Positions 30,438 to 30,518 of a DNA stretch of 30,518 nt are shown here, in pieces; positions within the stretch are counted from its first letter, which is position 1; every line of letters starts with the position of its first letter. The position numbers were made by a program, and so were the translations under genes. The notes below the pieces were generated by a model, which saw only the letters and a list, made by a program, of their open reading frames with translations, was not told where the DNA came from and made no database searches. The DNA comes from Firmicutes bacterium UBA7510. Lineage in GTDB: Bacteria; Bacillota; Clostridia; Tissierellales; Sedimentibacteraceae. The stretch is taken from contig DLNM01000040.1 in NCBI GenBank assembly GCA_002479485.1, positions 1-30,518 on the forward strand. Direction: 5' to 3'.

Positions 30438-30518
30438 AAAAAGTTTATGCGACTTCAACGAGATTTACCTTCCTTGTAAAAATCAAGGTAAATTTCGTTG
30501 CGGAGACAGAAACTTTTT
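30438..30518. repeat. long hairpin at the window end, possibly cut off
   Basis: CAACGAGATTTACCTT (30456-30471) pairs with AAGGTAAATTTCGTTG (30485-30500), one G-U; outside it AAAAAGTTT (30438-30446) pairs with AAACTTTTT (30510-30518). The loop, read on the minus strand, resembles the loop of the 29976-30084 hairpin (CCTTGATTTTT, then AAGGAAGG). The element may continue beyond the window. Confidence 0.7.

Larger units (their letters stand above)
29921..30518. other. gene-free, palindrome-dense segment to the window end
   Basis: These 598 bases have no credible coding sequence on either strand but at least four long hairpins (29976-30084, 30098-30137, 30371-30412, 30438-30518) and a long-range pairing TCTTCGTTTT with AAAACGAAGA (about 30136-30145 and 30215-30224). 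The words ACTAACACA and ATCAAAGAAAAAT recur. It could be a large structured RNA, or an accumulation of palindromic repeat elements. I recognise no known family. Confidence 0.6.

Noticed and set aside
29921..30518. CRISPR array in the repeat-rich tail.
   Set aside because: Repeats are few, differ in length, form long hairpins and are not separated by spacers of uniform size.

Overview
The window is AT-rich DNA with strong Shine-Dalgarno sites, TTG/GTG starts and sigma-A promoters of the TTGACA-N17-TATAAT type. Gene content points to an anaerobic, fermentative low-GC Firmicute of the Clostridia: all three [FeFe]-hydrogenase maturases, two [FeFe]-hydrogenase-type proteins, a glpX-type fructose bisphosphatase, an amino-acid-fermentation Kce-type enzyme, and the dnaX-ybaB-recR-DUF2508-bofA order known from spore-forming Firmicutes. 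I cannot name genus or species. No tRNA, rRNA, CRISPR array, prophage or intact insertion sequence was seen.

Layout. 1-1430: lone GH29 alpha-L-fucosidase. 1586-3922: operon of a 96-aa unknown protein, a LytTR response regulator and an AgrC-like kinase, closed by a terminator. 4266-6596: D-serine ammonia-lyase and an S33-type alpha/beta hydrolase. 6648-10143 (minus): a secreted heptad-repeat protein and an MMPL/RND transporter, divergent from a TetR regulator (10326-10901) across a shared promoter/operator region. 10993-11814: Kce-family enzyme. 11967-12938: glpX. 13178-16868: hydE-hydG-hydF, preceded by a structured leader with a terminator. 16993-21677 (minus): a translationally coupled operon (NuoE-like [2Fe-2S] protein, HydS-like PAS-containing hydrogenase homologue, PP2C/SpoIIE phosphatase) followed by a group-B-like [FeFe] hydrogenase. 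Its promoter is nearly perfect and lies beside a Rex-like operator. 22057-27861: rho, rpmE, dnaX, ybaB, recR, DUF2508, bofA and a small secreted protein. 28020-29920: ArsR-type regulator plus a TIM-barrel sugar isomerase/endonuclease-IV-like protein. 29921-30518: gene-free and packed with long hairpins.

The most notable part is the 9-kb hydrogenase locus. The maturases that build the H-cluster converge on an operon combining a probable sensory hydrogenase, a phosphatase output and a poorly characterised group-B enzyme. Three different control elements sit in it: a Rex-like box, a terminator-bearing leader before hydE, and a hairpin switch at the hydrogenase start. A second notable item is a roughly 77-bp double-hairpin element found in two copies, immediately upstream of hydG and of dnaX. 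The third is the palindrome-rich tail of the window.
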